Positions 35,901-61,505 are shown, counted from the stretch's first letter. The stretch is DNA of 64,000 nt from Lepisosteus oculatus (GCF_040954835.1 NC_090698.1:26527501-26591500); one strand, 5' to 3'. Made by a program: numbers and translations. The notes: generated by a model from the sequence alone, not told the origin.

Positions 35901-37854
35901 GGGTTCTACCCGACTTGCGTCTGTTTCTTGCCGGGATAGACTCCAGCTCTCCTGCGACCCTGTATTGAATAAAGTGATCAGGAAATGGATGGATAAAGAA
36001 TAATAGATTAATCTTTACGTTCTTTTTAGGTTAGGGATTTGTCGATTGCTTACGTCTTGGTTGGACTGACCTACCTGTATGTGGGAATTCTGATCTTTGC
36101 GTCCTTTCCCTCCCCTCCACTGTCTAAAGAGTGCATCGAGCCGGTAAGGACCTCTCCAGCACTGCAGAGTGCATGTTTTTTTGACAGTTTTGTACATGTG
36201 GCTACAAGTAAGATATTTACTCCTGAAAACAGTAACAGCCATTCCAACAGGTACATTCCTTGGAATATTTTTAAGTGGACACTTTCAAAGAAGGTTGTTG
36301 CTTGGCTTATGTCTACATTTTCCATCAAATGCTGCAGAAAAAAAAAACCTTCCTGTTCCTCTTTGTGTTTAGAATTTTCTGGACAACTTCCCCAGCAGTG
36401 ACATTATGGTCTTCGTCGCACGGGCCTTCCTGCTGTTCCAGATGACCACGGTGTACCCACTGCTCGGCTACCTCGTCAGGGTGCAGATGATGGGACAGAT
36501 CTTTGGCAAGAACTACCCAAGGTAGATTTGTCAGCAAACTACAGTTAACCACGGTCATCTGGGCATAAACATTTGCTCAGGTAGCCAACAATGAAATCGG
36601 TGTTTTATTGTAAAACAGATTATTCTGAATTATTTAACCACATCATGCCTTGTCATTCTTCTGAGATGGATCAGGTTTTTTTAAATTGTCATAATAGTAT
36701 AATAGTAATTCCTAATAGCAGGAAAGTGGCACATTTAATATAGGATTGGTAAACATATGGCAATATATTAAGTATGTTATCAACAGTGCTCTGAAGATTA
36801 ATCTTCATCTGTCTTTTTATTTATTAATAATGCATTTGTTTTTTCCCCCAGTTTCTTTCATGTGTTTGCTCTGAATGTAATGATTGTGGCAGCAGGAGTT
36901 CTTATGGCAAAGTTTTATCCCAACATTGGCTCCATCATCAGGTAAGAGATCATTTTCCCTAGTGAGGTGGTGTTACAGATTGAGCATCAAAAACAGTGCT
37001 TGGAATAAAAACACTACAATATACGTTATAGTGAGCCATGATAGACTTTCTTATTTATACAACATTGAGACTTAAGTATATTACTAGTTTGAAACACCCA
37101 ACTTTTGTCACAGATTACATACAATTTAGGCCATTGCGCCTTTTCTTTATTACAACCTTCTTTATGTTAAAAAATGCTTTGTCTTCTTGCTCATACATCA
37201 AAGCCTATGAATGCTTAATTTGATTGGCACTGAGAAGATAAGTCGATACTCCAAACTAGACTTTAGATTATAGGTGCCAGGCTCAACTCCCCATTTCAGA
37301 CTGGCTCAGTTCCTGGGGTGCCTAGTGTCATCTTTGTCTTGTTCCACTTGAGATCTCAGTTACAGATTTGGTCTCTTTATTAAACTGCAGGATTGTAATG
37401 GTTCTACGCTTGCTTTGTGGTATTTTATAAGCAAACGTACCTTTTAATTCAGTGAAAAGTTTGAGTAATTGATTGCAAAATACCTCCAGCATTAAAAGAA
37501 ATGGTTAAATGTTTTATTGACTACTCAGATTGGAACAATAATCAAAAGGCGCTAGGCCTTACAAGAACTAAGTTTGAAACCTCTGCTTTAGTTAAACTGA
37601 TTAAGGCTGCTAAAAGTTGCATTCGTCTCGTGTTTTAAATCTCTTTCTGAATCGGTTTTGTCTTCATTGGTTCATTTGTTTATTCAAGATACTCTGGAGC
37701 AACATGTGGCCTGGCCTATGTGTTCGTATTCCCCTCGGTCATCCACATGATTTCCCTGCACCGCAGTGGAAAGCTACGCTGGCCCTCAGCTGTCTTCCAC
37801 AGTCTGCTCATCCTGCTGGGCATCGCTAACCTGGTCGCACAGTTCTTGATGTAA
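17894..37854 (+). CDS. slc38a9: SLC38A9, lysosomal amino-acid transporter/arginine sensor, complete
   Basis: SLC38A9 is an 11-TM APC-fold transporter of the lysosomal membrane. It exports leucine and other essential amino acids, senses luminal arginine, and through its cytosolic N-terminus activates Rag-Ragulator and mTORC1. Fourteen coding exons join without a phase break into 559 residues plus stop (human protein about 561): 17894-17997, 27204-27333, 28597-28718, 30007-30070, 30161-30254, 31275-31445, 31867-31926, 32137-32337, 33274-33381, 35232-35338, 36030-36143, 36373-36521, 36852-36941, 37689-37854. Recognised by RLHYYSRLT and [12 protein letters not shown] (N-terminal Rag-binding part), [16 protein letters not shown] (TM1), [15 protein letters not shown] and [45 protein letters not shown], and [14 protein letters not shown]124 and T129 fall at the positions of human N128 and T133, known to matter for arginine response. 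Five N-glycosylation sequons lie in the luminal loop (N233, N244, N261, N272, N284). Head to head with DDX4. Intact, no sign of decay. Confidence 0.96.
18138..19615 (+). mobile_element. 5S-SINE split by a LINE insertion
   Basis: The 5S-type head (18138-18190, GCCATATCACTCTGCAACTC ... GAAGCTAAGCA) stops abruptly. It resumes at 19086 with GTGTGAGCTTGGTCAGTACC and continues through the body to a tail at about 19600. The two parts are adjacent bases in the intact copies at 3175 and 6895. What lies between is a reverse-oriented LINE. Confidence 0.85.
18191..19083 (-). mobile_element. LINE ORF2 C-terminal fragment, inserted in the SINE
   Basis: On the minus strand, 19018-18464 is an uninterrupted 184-codon frame: [50 protein letters not shown] and LLNG near the end. 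These are the hallmark motifs after the reverse-transcriptase palm of L2/Maui/Rex-group LINEs in fish. The 3' end at 18191-18215 has an AAACTTTGATTTGATTT tail. It is 5'-truncated; the open frame implies a young insertion. Confidence 0.85.
20668..20960 (+). repeat. Dispersed fish repeat (GGCAGCACGGTGG type)
   Basis: Begins GGGCAGCACGGTGGCACAGT and includes TTCCTCCTACAGTCCAAA and ATAGGGTCCAGCTCCC. Related copies sit at 30834-31140, 35655-35995, 47810-48115 and 49562-49900. Several end in GGATGGAT-like tails. I do not assign it to a named family. Confidence 0.75.
21960..22830 (-). mobile_element. LINE 3' fragment, diverged
   Basis: The minus frame 22819-22598 reads [20 protein letters not shown] and [20 protein letters not shown]. 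It matches the same C-terminal region as the LINE at 18464-19018 but is a different, older subfamily. The 3' end is about 21960 (AAGCTTTATTATCCCC). Confidence 0.7.
22917..23400 (-). mobile_element. 5S-SINE, reverse, degraded
   Basis: GCTTTTCTGGACACTGCACT, the GATGATGAGCAGGCAGCTAT body and TGACCACAGAGAATCAGGAA follow the SINE in reverse order. A block around 23210-23290 is duplicated (the GACCACGGATAATCGGGAAC repeat), so the copy is internally rearranged. The 5S head is missing. Confidence 0.7.
26008..26595 (-). other. GC-richer island with a 195-codon open frame
   Basis: The whole 588-nt stretch is open on the minus strand, from ATG at 26595 to a stop at 26008, and is visibly richer in GC than the flanking intron. 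The predicted product has many Cys, Leu and Ser and no motif I recognise. An open frame also runs part of the way on the plus strand. It could be an old repeat, a non-coding exon or a regulatory element. I do not call it a gene. Confidence 0.3.
27204..27333 (+). CDS. slc38a9: SLC38A9 coding exon 2
   Basis: Follows TTTTTCTGCAG and ends at GTAGGA. Encodes [20 protein letters not shown] and [18 protein letters not shown]. The HYYSRL segment is part of the conserved Rag-Ragulator-interacting N-terminus. Confidence 0.93.
27904..28090. repeat. Tail-to-tail inverted dispersed repeat
   Basis: 27904-27958 and 27983-28038 are near-exact reverse complements (arms of about 55 nt with a few mismatches, loop of about 24), with GGATGGATGG at their core. 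Right of the hairpin, 28046-28086 (AACGGGCACAGGGCAGGGTG) matches the reverse of the dispersed repeat at 20668 and 49562. Located in the SLC38A9 intron between exons 2 and 3. Confidence 0.75.
28597..28718 (+). CDS. slc38a9: SLC38A9 coding exon 3
   Basis: Encodes [20 protein letters not shown] and the stretch up to SIVT. The PDH-VPAPEE-YVYSPLG block is diagnostic for SLC38A9; it covers the N-plug region just before TM1. Donor GTACGT. Confidence 0.95.
28719..30006 (+). other. SLC38A9 intron, no further feature
   Basis: AT-rich intron between coding exons 3 and 4. No repeat family or exon recognised. Confidence 0.5.
30007..30070 (+). CDS. slc38a9: SLC38A9 coding exon 4 (TM1)
   Basis: Encodes [20 protein letters not shown](Q), the broken TM1 helix that binds substrate. 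Contains the N and T equivalent to human N128 and T133. Donor GTGAGT. Confidence 0.95.
30161..30254 (+). CDS. slc38a9: SLC38A9 coding exon 5 (TM2)
   Basis: Follows TTTCATTTCAG. Encodes [20 protein letters not shown] and [11 protein letters not shown], a membrane helix ending in a basic cytosolic turn. Donor GTAAGA; ends in phase 1. Confidence 0.94.
30834..31140 (-). repeat. Dispersed fish repeat, reverse copy
   Basis: CGGAGCCTATCCTGGCAAGC, GGAGAACATACAAACTCCAC and GCAATGCTAACCACTGTGG are the reverse complement of the repeat at 49562. It lies between SLC38A9 coding exons 5 and 6. Confidence 0.75.
31275..31445 (+). CDS. slc38a9: SLC38A9 coding exon 6 (TM3 region)
   Basis: Encodes [20 protein letters not shown] and [20 protein letters not shown], then [10 protein letters not shown]. 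Matches the human segment nearly throughout. Donor GTAAGT. Confidence 0.95.
31867..31926 (+). CDS. slc38a9: SLC38A9 coding exon 7 (luminal loop start)
   Basis: A 60-nt exon encoding [20 protein letters not shown], with NVS and NGT glycosylation sequons. The sequence is variable between species, so identification rests on splice phase (1/1) and position between certain exons. Confidence 0.85.
32137..32337 (+). CDS. slc38a9: SLC38A9 coding exon 8 (luminal loop, TM4)
   Basis: Encodes [17 protein letters not shown], three more sequons (NCS, NST, NKT), then [20 protein letters not shown] and [18 protein letters not shown]. The KWW-K-TVPFYL and LLPLLNFKS motifs are diagnostic. Donor GTAAGC. Confidence 0.95.
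33274..33381 (+). CDS. slc38a9: SLC38A9 coding exon 9 (TM5)
   Basis: Encodes [20 protein letters not shown] then [16 protein letters not shown]. Donor GTGTGG at 33382 is non-ideal but is required by phase with exon 10. Confidence 0.93.
33382..35231 (+). other. SLC38A9 intron with repeat fragment
   Basis: Mostly unassigned. A partial second copy of exon-9-like wording (GGGGTTTCACTTGGAGCTTC at about 33510) follows exon 9 and is treated in the findings. The palindromic-family arm lies at 34705-34812. Confidence 0.45.
34705..34812 (-). repeat. Single arm of the palindromic (Penelope-like) family
   Basis: GTAGCATAGCATGCATAGGC, TGCAAAGGAAGAAAAGG, TTATTCCATGCTGAAA and AATTTCGGCTGTGGAGCC match the arm and the outer flank seen at 8709 and 47213. 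No inverse partner follows. Confidence 0.72.
35232..35338 (+). CDS. slc38a9: SLC38A9 coding exon 10
   Basis: Encodes [20 protein letters not shown] then [16 protein letters not shown]. Donor GTATGT. Ends in phase 0. Confidence 0.95.
35655..35995 (+). repeat. Dispersed fish repeat carrying a GTGTGC microsatellite
   Basis: CATTGCTGCCTCACAGCACT at the start, GATAGACTCCAGCTCTCCTG near the end and AAATGGATGGATAAAGAAT as tail mark the same repeat as at 49562. Its internal GTGTG-rich segment has expanded into the microsatellite at 35787-35877. Confidence 0.78.
35787..35877. repeat. Microsatellite (GTGTGC)n
   Basis: About 90 bp of strictly alternating purine-pyrimidine, mostly the six-base unit GTGTGC and drifting to GTGC and GCGC at its right end. 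Such tracts can adopt Z-DNA. It causes the poly-Arg/Val, poly-Cys/Val and poly-Ala/Cys open frames in this interval, none of which is a gene. Confidence 0.95.
36030..36143 (+). CDS. slc38a9: SLC38A9 coding exon 11
   Basis: Follows TTCTTTTTAG. Encodes [20 protein letters not shown] and [18 protein letters not shown]. The exon opens about 150 bp after a GTGTGC microsatellite. Donor GTAAGG. Confidence 0.95.
36373..36521 (+). CDS. slc38a9: SLC38A9 coding exon 12
   Basis: Encodes [20 protein letters not shown] and [20 protein letters not shown]. Donor GTAGAT, ends in phase 2. Confidence 0.95.
36852..36941 (+). CDS. slc38a9: SLC38A9 coding exon 13
   Basis: Follows TTTTCCCCCAG. Encodes [20 protein letters not shown] then FYPNIGSII. 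Donor GTAAGA. Confidence 0.94.
37689..37854 (+). CDS. slc38a9: SLC38A9 coding exon 14 and stop
   Basis: Encodes [20 protein letters not shown] through [16 protein letters not shown] and TAA at 37852-37854. The C-terminal LG-ANL-QF-M ending equals that of human SLC38A9, so the reading frame is complete. Confidence 0.95.
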
Positions 37855-39117
37855 ACTGCACCACCACAGACCCCAGACAGTGACACAACCCGGGGCCTGA
37901 CCTGTTGGCAGAATCGCACCCTGTAGGACATTGTGAAGCTTTGTTAACCTAAATCATCTTTTGAATACATTATATGTACAGAATATGTAGTTTGTATGTT
38001 AGAATGTGTGTATGTTTATATATTTATATATGCCGGCACATACTGTAAAGCCTTTAAATGTCTCCAGTGTTAATTTGCAGTAATTTCCACTCATTCCGAT
38101 GTTTCAAAACCACTTAATTAAGGCATATTAATGAAAAACGATGATTCACAATGGATCATCTGTCCTACAGCACACTCAACCTTTTCCATCCCTAGTACAC
38201 ATAGAGATAAGATTTTGCAGCACATGTCCCTGCTCCCTGCACGCACTGCTCACCGGTCTGAGCTCATTGTTATTAACACCTCTTTCAAAGTTAAGTCTGA
38301 GTTTGCCTCGAAGGGCATAGTTACAGGAATTGCCAACACTGAAACATGAAGCTCATTTTCAGCTTCTCTTCAGTTTTTTTATGTCCGTCCTGCTTGAAAC
38401 ACTGAACTCTTATCCCACTCAATTCCCACATGAACATGCTTCTTAAAGCAGGACCTGTCTTTTGTGTGTACACACACCGAGCATGCAACACATGGCTTTA
38501 ATTATGCCACAAAACTTACATGTAGAGAAAACATTTCATTCCATTGTTAAATCTCTTATGTGGATAACCAACATGTTGCAGTTGTAGAACAGAGCTGCAT
38601 CCGCCATTTTTAGGGCTCATATAAAACTGATTGGTCAAAAAAGTGTTCATAACTGAAAACCATATCTACCTGGTTTGGAGATAGATACATGTACAGCAAT
38701 CAAACCATTGATCATCAGTGACTCCTATGTCTGCCGACTCACATGTATCTTACCTTCCTTAAACTCCATTCTTGCGACTGCTGACAGACACACGCACAGA
38801 CACACGCGTCTGGTATATGTTGGCTATGAATGCTGGGCCAGAGTGCCTGAGCAGTAGGTCTCTTTGAAGTGTAATGTCTCCCAACAAGAGGAACTAGGAG
38901 TCTGTGTATTATTTAGGATTTTACAGTAGCCTTTCACTTTCACATTAACTACCTCAGTGCAGTGTGAGTGAAGCTGCAGGTCTTACTGTTCTTCAAGAGG
39001 ACAGCTGACGATTCCAAACTGATATAATTGTATAGATTAAAGTGACTGTGGTGTCCTGATGTCAACACTTCAGAATCCCAAGTCCATTAGTTTTGAGGGG
39101 GAGATGCTAAATAAGCT

Positions 39118-39123
39118 AATAAA
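39118..39123 (+). terminator. Candidate SLC38A9 poly(A) signal
   Basis: AATAAA, about 1.26 kb after the stop codon, is the first canonical signal I noticed downstream of SLC38A9. It is followed by GT- and T-rich sequence (GGGTGTGCGTTTTGTTTTTT), the composition expected of a cleavage region. Later signals could also be used. Confidence 0.4.
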
Positions 39124-41800
39124 AGGGTGTGCGTTTTGTTTTTTAGCTGTGACTTTTAGGTCCAGAGACTTAGGAATGGTACAATTCACACGTTAACACT
39201 ATACGGTTGTAGGGATGTTTAAGTATAGGCTTGTCTTGTTCAGTTACAACACATTAATTGCAAAAATGCACCTTAATTTAACAATTCCGATTGACAAAGG
39301 GATATTTTAATTATGGTCTGAAGCCTAAAAGGATTCTAGTGTTACTACACTTAATACATTTGTATTTTTCCATTTATGAAGTTTCTTTAATCATAAAGAA
39401 AACATGTTGTGCTTTGTAAATGTTCCTGCAATTTTTAATATTTATTATTTTGAAAATTGAAATTAAGAATGACCTGTTTTTATGTTCATTTTAACAGTTC
39501 TCTAAAAAGCAATGAAACTAATCCAGAAATTCATAATTTCATATTTTGTAGATTGTTCTAAACCTAATCTAACAAATGTATTCCTGGTAGTAATTTGTTA
39601 GATTTAAATTAAAATGATATCTGGCATTTTACTTTAAAAGGTGTATGTATTTTTTTAAAGTTTAGCTCGTAAGTATAAATTGGGTTTTTAATGTGGTCTG
39701 TCGTACACATTGTGCAGCAACAAGTAGAAGTAAACAAATACAAATACTTGAAATACAAGCTCTGTTCTTATTTCTATGTGTAAGAGGATAATATTCCCTG
39801 AACTATAGTTTTAAATTCAAGTTTCAAGTTTTCAAGTTTAATTGGAACAACTATTGTTAACAGGTGCAATTAAGGGGCTTTATAAACTTAAACATCTATT
39901 GCTGTATCAGATGCTTTTTTACTGTACCTACTGTATTCAGTCAGGTTGATTTTACAAGTCAAAAGTGACATTTTATTAAAATACTTCTCTGTTCAAGAAA
40001 TGTATACAGGTGAGTACATAACTGTTTTAAAATTAATCCAACATCAATCTTTTTTTTTCAGTAGCATATTGGATTTTCTGATGATTTGAAGATCCAATAA
40101 TATGGTAAAAGTTCTTGAGAGAAACAGTATGATGTCATAAAAGTTCCTTCAGAATATAAAGCCAAGTCTGTTCTTCTGTTTATTACACATTTAAATATTT
40201 ATGTACAAATTATATATTGACAAACATGAGTGCAGTAATGTTACTGAAATGACTGCCTTATACCTAATGATTAACACATTAGATATAACACTAGCTTTAC
40301 TCTGTAAACCAGGAATTCCCAATCCAGGTCTTTGCCTCCAGTGTTTTTTATTTAATTATTTGATTGTATCCAGGTTTAATAATTTGCTAATTGGACTTTT
40401 CACCTCAGCCTTGAGATTTTTAGGTTTGCCCATGGAGAAAAAGCTTTCAGAACTCATCAAATGCATTCTTATTTCAATTTAAGGTAGAATTAAGCAACTA
40501 AGAGCCCAACCAGAGTGAAAACAAAAAAGAGCTGTGTGAGTAAAACAGACTGTCTAGCCATGCAGTGGAAGCCTATACCTTGGCTTCTTTCAAGAAGTGG
40601 TTTGGAGAGATACTTGGTCTAGCTTCCAGCAGGGCTCAATGGCATCATCTTTTTTTTTTAACCTTTACATCCTTGAAAGCACATAAATCTTTACACTGGG
40701 TTCTTTAAGAAGCCCTGCTGTGTGTGCTACTTACTGCTAAGTAAGTCTTTGCAGAACATCGAACTCTTACTGTTTTGTTCAGAATGGCCCTTTTCCATGT
40801 ATGTAGTGCAGCAGGACTTACATTCAGTCCAAAATGCAAAACATTATCATGTATAAATTTCTGAAGCTGTTCCTTATTTTTTGGTTTGGTTTTGGTTCAG
40901 TCAAGTTAAAACTGGTATTTGACATTATTCCACACAGTATGTCTGAGAGGACTAAGGATTGTATAACTTTTTACAGATCAAACATCCTCCAAAAATACAG
41001 CTCTGTGCAACGTCCTCAGTCCTCAAACTTTTAAATTCCCCACCGGGGGAAGAAGAATGTATTTTGAATTGAACTGAATTAAAAACCAAGAAAGGTACAA
41101 TTTTTCTTTTCCCCTTTATCCCAGAGATGCGAGACATTTTATTTATTGGGTAAGCACAAATAAATATGTGCTTGCTTGCTTTTGTATTCAATAGCAGTAC
41201 TTTTCTAAGGCTTGAAACTATAGAGGGTGTTGTGAGGGACTGGGCGGTGAGTGCATGTTGGCATCCCTCAATATAGAAGTATATTCTTCTTTTGAAATAT
41301 ACTGCAAATTCTGATGAGGAATCTTTTATTTTAAGGTTAACCCAATGTGTCTTTTCACTAGGGAAGCCTTATATTGAGGGATGATATATATTATACCTAC
41401 AAAATCAGGATAGGGTACTTTCCTGTTAAAATTGAGCATGGAAACACAACAGCCTTTTCAATGAAATTAAGATCTAAATTCCTAAAGGTAGCAGAAGTCC
41501 GGGATATATACTATACAGATTGTGGTCCTGGAACACACCTGTTTTATAGTTTTCACTCCAGCCAAGCACAGGCCAGGGTCTCCCAACACCTGTGCTAGAG
41601 GTCTTAATTCCTGTGGGTTTTATGATATATTTGTTCCAATAAATGGTTGGGAGTAAAAACTTGCAGGACTGGAGTTGGGAAATTACCCTTCTTTATTCCA
41701 AACTCTTTACAGCTCTTAAGGTTATGATAAGGTTTGTAATTGGCTCATCCTCACCCTAAAGTATGTGAATTGTAGGACATTGAGCCTACAAAGAATGCCT

Positions 41801-41806
41801 TTTATT
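41801..41806 (-). terminator. Candidate SH2D4A poly(A) signal
   Basis: TTTATT on the plus strand (AATAAA on the minus), about 550 nt after the SH2D4A stop codon. Further copies at about 41692 and 41140 are alternatives. Confidence 0.35.
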
Positions 41807-42357
41807 GGGGGGGGGAATTAGTTCTTACTTGTTTGTAAAGCAGTAAGTGGTCACTAGTTAGTAGTTTTTTTAGATAAAAATAAGGAATGAATCACTTAAG
41901 TAAACTAAAGGGGAGAGTGAACATCTTTTTCTTTGCTACATTTCAGGAGAACTATACTTACAGCAAAGTATTTTCAAACCAAAGACAAGAAACAATCAAG
42001 AAAGCTACTCAGTCTCTAAGGTTAAAGAAAGAATGATCTACTCAAGAGATGCAAAGGTGTAAAAGAGAAGACAAAAGCAAAGAAAAATGGCATACTACTC
42101 CCAGTCTCTCTATGCACTATTTGTTTCCAGAATATCACATATTAATGCCTTTGAGAGGGTAGGAGCAAACATTTGGCACCATACTGCTGTTAAGAATTTA
42201 ACGACTTAGTAGCTGATACAACAGGATGGCCTTATTCAAGAGCTCTCACAAAAACAACACTTGCATGTTAAAAACGTTTTCTGCATATGCCTCATGATTA
42301 AAGGCACTTCATTGGTGAATTAAGGCATCTTTGTAGTTCCCTCCCCCTCCTCTCCCT

Positions 42358-57568
<15,211 letters not shown>

Positions 57569-58734
57569 CTGCAACAAAACAAGTTGAAGGTTTTATGTTT
57601 AAAATTAAGCACCATAAGCATAACCTTAGAAGTCTATTTTTAGACTACTTATTTTTAATCCTAATATATGCTGGAATATAAGGAAAACACCCTACTTATA
57701 TTCAGAAGAGCAGCTGGAATCTTGACGTTTAGCTGAATTCAAATAAAAAAAACAGGACATTTTTAGAGTACAACAAAAGAAACTGTGGAGAAGTTCTAAA
57801 ACAGAATAAACTGAATATATCGTTTACTCTGTCTACAGATTTTCCTTTTGTGTGTCCTATAGAAATTAAAACCACTCCTGCTGTGACTACAATCAAAATA
57901 CATATTCAGTACAGATTACTACAAAAATATTCATGATAGATAAGATTATTTATTGTCTTGTTATCTGATGATGATGTCATCTGATCTTGGATGTCAATGC
58001 ACAAACATTAACTTTTATAGCTGTACTAAGTCTCTGAATTGTCCTATTTTCTAACATCTCATTCATTCTTGCTGTGGTAAGAGAGGAAACATGCTTTTAT
58101 TAGTTATTTAAGATTGCCTAAAGTATTTTACAAGCAAGGATATTGTTACAAATGGGGAGATACAAAAATTGTGAATTTCAGGAATTGACAGGGTGGTTTA
58201 CTCAATAAGTAAAACAATTATTCATAACTCCCAACATACAAGTGATTTTTCCAGGATGTACCCAAGCAGTTGGTTTAATTAGGGGCACATGAATTCTTAC
58301 TCTTTTCACCAAAGCTGTGCAAGAGAATAATAATTTAGGTACCCTTGATTAAACAAATATTTATTAATAATGACAATACAAACACCATGCTACATACAAC
58401 AAAACATACAATGTATTTACAGTATGTAAAGACAAGGCGTTTCAGTGGCCTAATATCCTATTCACCAGGAAAAACCCATACTTCAACTAAGTATTAAAAT
58501 TTGAATGCCTACAGGGGCCAAATAAGAGATAAGCTGCCTTCTAAATAAATGCAATACAACCAGTTAAACCTCTCTCTCTCTGCAAAACCCAGTTGCCACA
58601 AAATAATTAGAGATTGTAGGTGTCATCGAATAAGGTAGTTAACACATTGCATTCAACTTAATCCACACAGGAGGGGATCTATAAAGTACAATTCTCAACT
58701 GAATTATGCAATGACCAAGAGAAAGAAGATTCTA

Positions 58735-59275
58735 CGGTCTGAAAAGACCACAATTGACCCCTTTAGTCTTAACACTTAACACAATGTTTGGCACAAGCGT
58801 AACACCACACATCATCCTGAGAAGCGTTTTCCCTGCTGTGAAGCATGGTGGTGGCAGCTTCACTGTGTTAGTGTTTGGAATACTTGTGAAGACATGACGC
58901 AGAGTGGAAGTAGCAAAGCACAGAAAAAAAACCTTCTGCAGTCTGCAACAGACCAGAGACTTGGGAGACTTGCAAAGAAAAATTGACAGAAATTGATGTC
59001 CAGGGGTGGAAAGATGGTGGAGATTTAATCCAAGAAGACTCCCGGCTGTGATTTCTGCCAAATGTGCCTCTCTCAAATATTGACTTAAGGGAGGTGAATA
59101 CTTATGCAATCAGTTATTTTCCGTTTTATTTTTATCATTAATTTAGGAGGATCAACAGAATTTGGGTTTCACTTTGACATACAGTGTTTAGTGTCAATGG
59201 CAAAAGATCCCAGTTAAATACATTATGATTCCACATGGTAACAAATCAAAATGTGAAAAAGTCCAAGTGCTGTAA
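58735..59275 (+). mobile_element. Tc1-like transposon 3' remnant
   Basis: GACCACAATTGACC, TGTTTGGCACAAGCGTAACA, GCTGTGAAGCATGGTGGTGG, then GGGAGGTGAATACTTATGCA and TTTGGGTTTCACTTTGACAT. These are transposase-end and terminal sequence words of fish Tc1-like elements. Internal deletions and stops; inactive. In the SH2D4A 5' intron. Confidence 0.78.
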
Positions 59276-61261
59276 ACAGTTTTGATCGCAACTGTAAAAA
59301 CTTTGAAGTCAAGGAAAACTTCTGGGGTTAAAAAAGAATCACCTTTGATGAGTTGTATCTCATGAATGGATGTCAGCCAGGCCAAATATTTACATTCTAG
59401 GTATTTCCCTAAAAGACAAAACAAGCATGGAAAGCTGAACTAAAATCAAAGCAGGTTGAGGTTATGGTAATTTAATATTGAATACTACAAATACAAATGC
59501 AAAAGTGCACAAATTGAGCTTCTTAAACTGCTTCACAATTGGCTCCACTAGCCCATATTCATTATGAAACAATTAAACAACAGGGAAAAACCAATACAGT
59601 GTATTAACCAATATTAAAATAATATGAAATAACTATGCCTGTCAAGACTTCATAAATGATTTAATGAGTCATTCTCCAAATATTTCCATTCCAATGGGAA
59701 ATTTTAAATGATTTCAAAACATAACCATGCTTATACCTCTCCATTCAGAGGCAAAATACATTTGTTTTTCCTGGTAGAATATGACCTTGACATGAAAGTC
59801 CATTCAGCAACTAGATAATGAAAGCAAGAAACTGTTACAGTCGTTCAAGCTGTGCGAGTAGATTGGTACCCTTCTGTTGTTTCTTCATTTAAAATGTAGA
59901 TTCTGCTCAAAGACTGTATAATTATATTGGTTGCCCTGACTCCAGATATTACAAGGGCACATTATGTGCGCTCCAGGATGCATTTTCTATGGAAAACAGT
60001 TAAATAATATAAAATTATTTGGAGATCATGTAACAGAATTTAATATAATACTAACAGCTTTATGTGAACTCTTTAAGAGTTACCACACTTCCTGTGACCT
60101 CAAGCTGGTTCTGTAAATTCACATTTTGTTTGCTTTTTATTTAACTAGATGCCTAGATTTCCATCTTTAACACTTACAATTTTAGAACGCTGGAAACTAA
60201 TTTCTTTGTAGCAAAAAGATTTAAAAAGTGGGCCTAAGCTTCCCCTTATGTCTGCTGTGCATTTAGGCAAAGACTGCATTTCGCTTTAAAATGATTTGAT
60301 CCCCAAAATATAAACGAAGTACAACAAGGAAGTGCTGAATGGGTTAACCCCATGTGGAAATCTAGCCGTGCAAATATTTAAAAGCTAAAATAAGATAAAG
60401 ATAATCCCGTGGAAAATTTTATTTGAATTTAAAAAAATCTAAAAAATACACGTTGAAATACGACGTATCCAACTGCATGGGCTAAAAAAACCTTTGAACA
60501 TACAATTGGGCTTCGAGACACTACCAATAACACACAAACACAACAAATCTGAACACAATAGGCTACGTCACAAGTCTGAAAGAATCCCGTGTTCAATCAC
60601 TGGCTTTCATTTCAATCATTATTATGAGATTTTAATGTTTGCGCATTCAATAGTAAAGTAACTTTTATGCGTTTCTTTTGGTCATGCTGTGAGGACACGA
60701 CGTTGGAGTAAAGAATTAATGGCAAATGCTTGCTTCTTTGCCAAAACGGTCCAGGACTCTCAAAACAGCTTTAGCAGAAAGGAAATAAATATATTACTCA
60801 AATATTGTGTTAGAAGCCTTTTTTCTTAATGTATAAGAAACAATCCTTCCTATGCCAAACTACTTAGACTACAATGCTAGTTAGAATCGATACGCCCAAA
60901 ATACTCGAATAATCAACAAATTACGTTTGCCCGCATAGCCAGAAGTCTGTTGTGCAGTAAAGGATACGTCAATATAAAGGATTTATGCAATTTAGTGATA
61001 GCCCGACACAGTGAAAAAGATTAGAATAATCTCGTTGGTTTTTCTTTGCATTGAAATGAATTCATTCATTGCTTTGCATTGAGATTTTCGTTGGAAATGG
61101 AAAGTACTTTCATTTACTAAAAATGGTTTACAAAAAAGACATTTTCAGAGACAGAAAGAACTCCCCATGAAAAATTGTAACTACTCTAAAAACATTGATA
61201 AATGTCACACAACGCTGCTCCATACTAAGAAAATAAAACGAGATGAAAAGAAAAACCTTAC
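59276..61261 (-). other. SH2D4A 5' intron, no feature recognised
   Basis: AT-rich sequence between the inferred non-coding exon 1 and the Tc1-like remnant. No gene seen. Confidence 0.45.
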
Positions 61262-61460
61262 CATGAGTTCAAACCACTCCCGTCCCTTGCACTTTTCTCC
61301 CTTTTAAAGATAACTTCACGTCACCAAGAAACCTGACTTTTAACTTTCCGGCAATGTGTCTTCAACGTCTCGTGACATTTCTGTACGCCATATACCATGA
61401 AGCAATTTCGTTTTATCTTTCTTTGTCCGTTTGTTTTGTCGTACACGTCACATCCAACGC
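61262..61460 (-). promoter_or_regulatory. Candidate SH2D4A non-coding exon 1 and promoter
   Basis: On the minus strand a CTCATG|GTAAGG donor at 61261 fits the TTGCAG acceptor at 57569. Upstream lie an ETS-like CCGGAA (complement at about 61349, in AACTTTCCGGCAATG), ACGTCTCGTGAC and ACGTCAC words, all in CpG-richer DNA than the surroundings. No clear TATA box. Start site unknown. Confidence 0.42.
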
Positions 61461-61463
61461 CCA

Positions 61464-61505
61464 ATGCCGAAAGTAAGCTTCAACCCAAGAACACCTCTGT
61501 TCCAG
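61464..61505 (+). other. Possible first coding exon of a divergent plus-strand gene
   Basis: ATG at 61464 opens MPKVSFNPRTPLFQ, ending at CAG|GTATTA, a fair donor; ATGCCGAAA|GTAAGC is a second possible donor inside it. It lies on the far side of the SH2D4A promoter, where a divergent gene could start. I recognise no family and found no next exon in the window. Confidence 0.2.

Larger units (their letters stand above)
37855..42357. other. Convergent 3' UTRs and spacer of SLC38A9 and SH2D4A
   Basis: SLC38A9 transcribes in from the left and SH2D4A from the right. No coding exon recognised. Short bits around 40310 and 41520-41700 resemble fish dispersed sequence (GTCCTGGAACACACCTG) but are too short to name. 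Confidence 0.5.

Noticed and set aside
35555..36003. Three overlapping frames with Ala-Cys, Arg-Val and Cys-Val repeats
   Set aside because: All three are produced by the GTGTGC microsatellite.
58732..59109. 125-codon minus-strand frame
   Set aside because: Antisense to a Tc1-like transposon remnant; no coding meaning.
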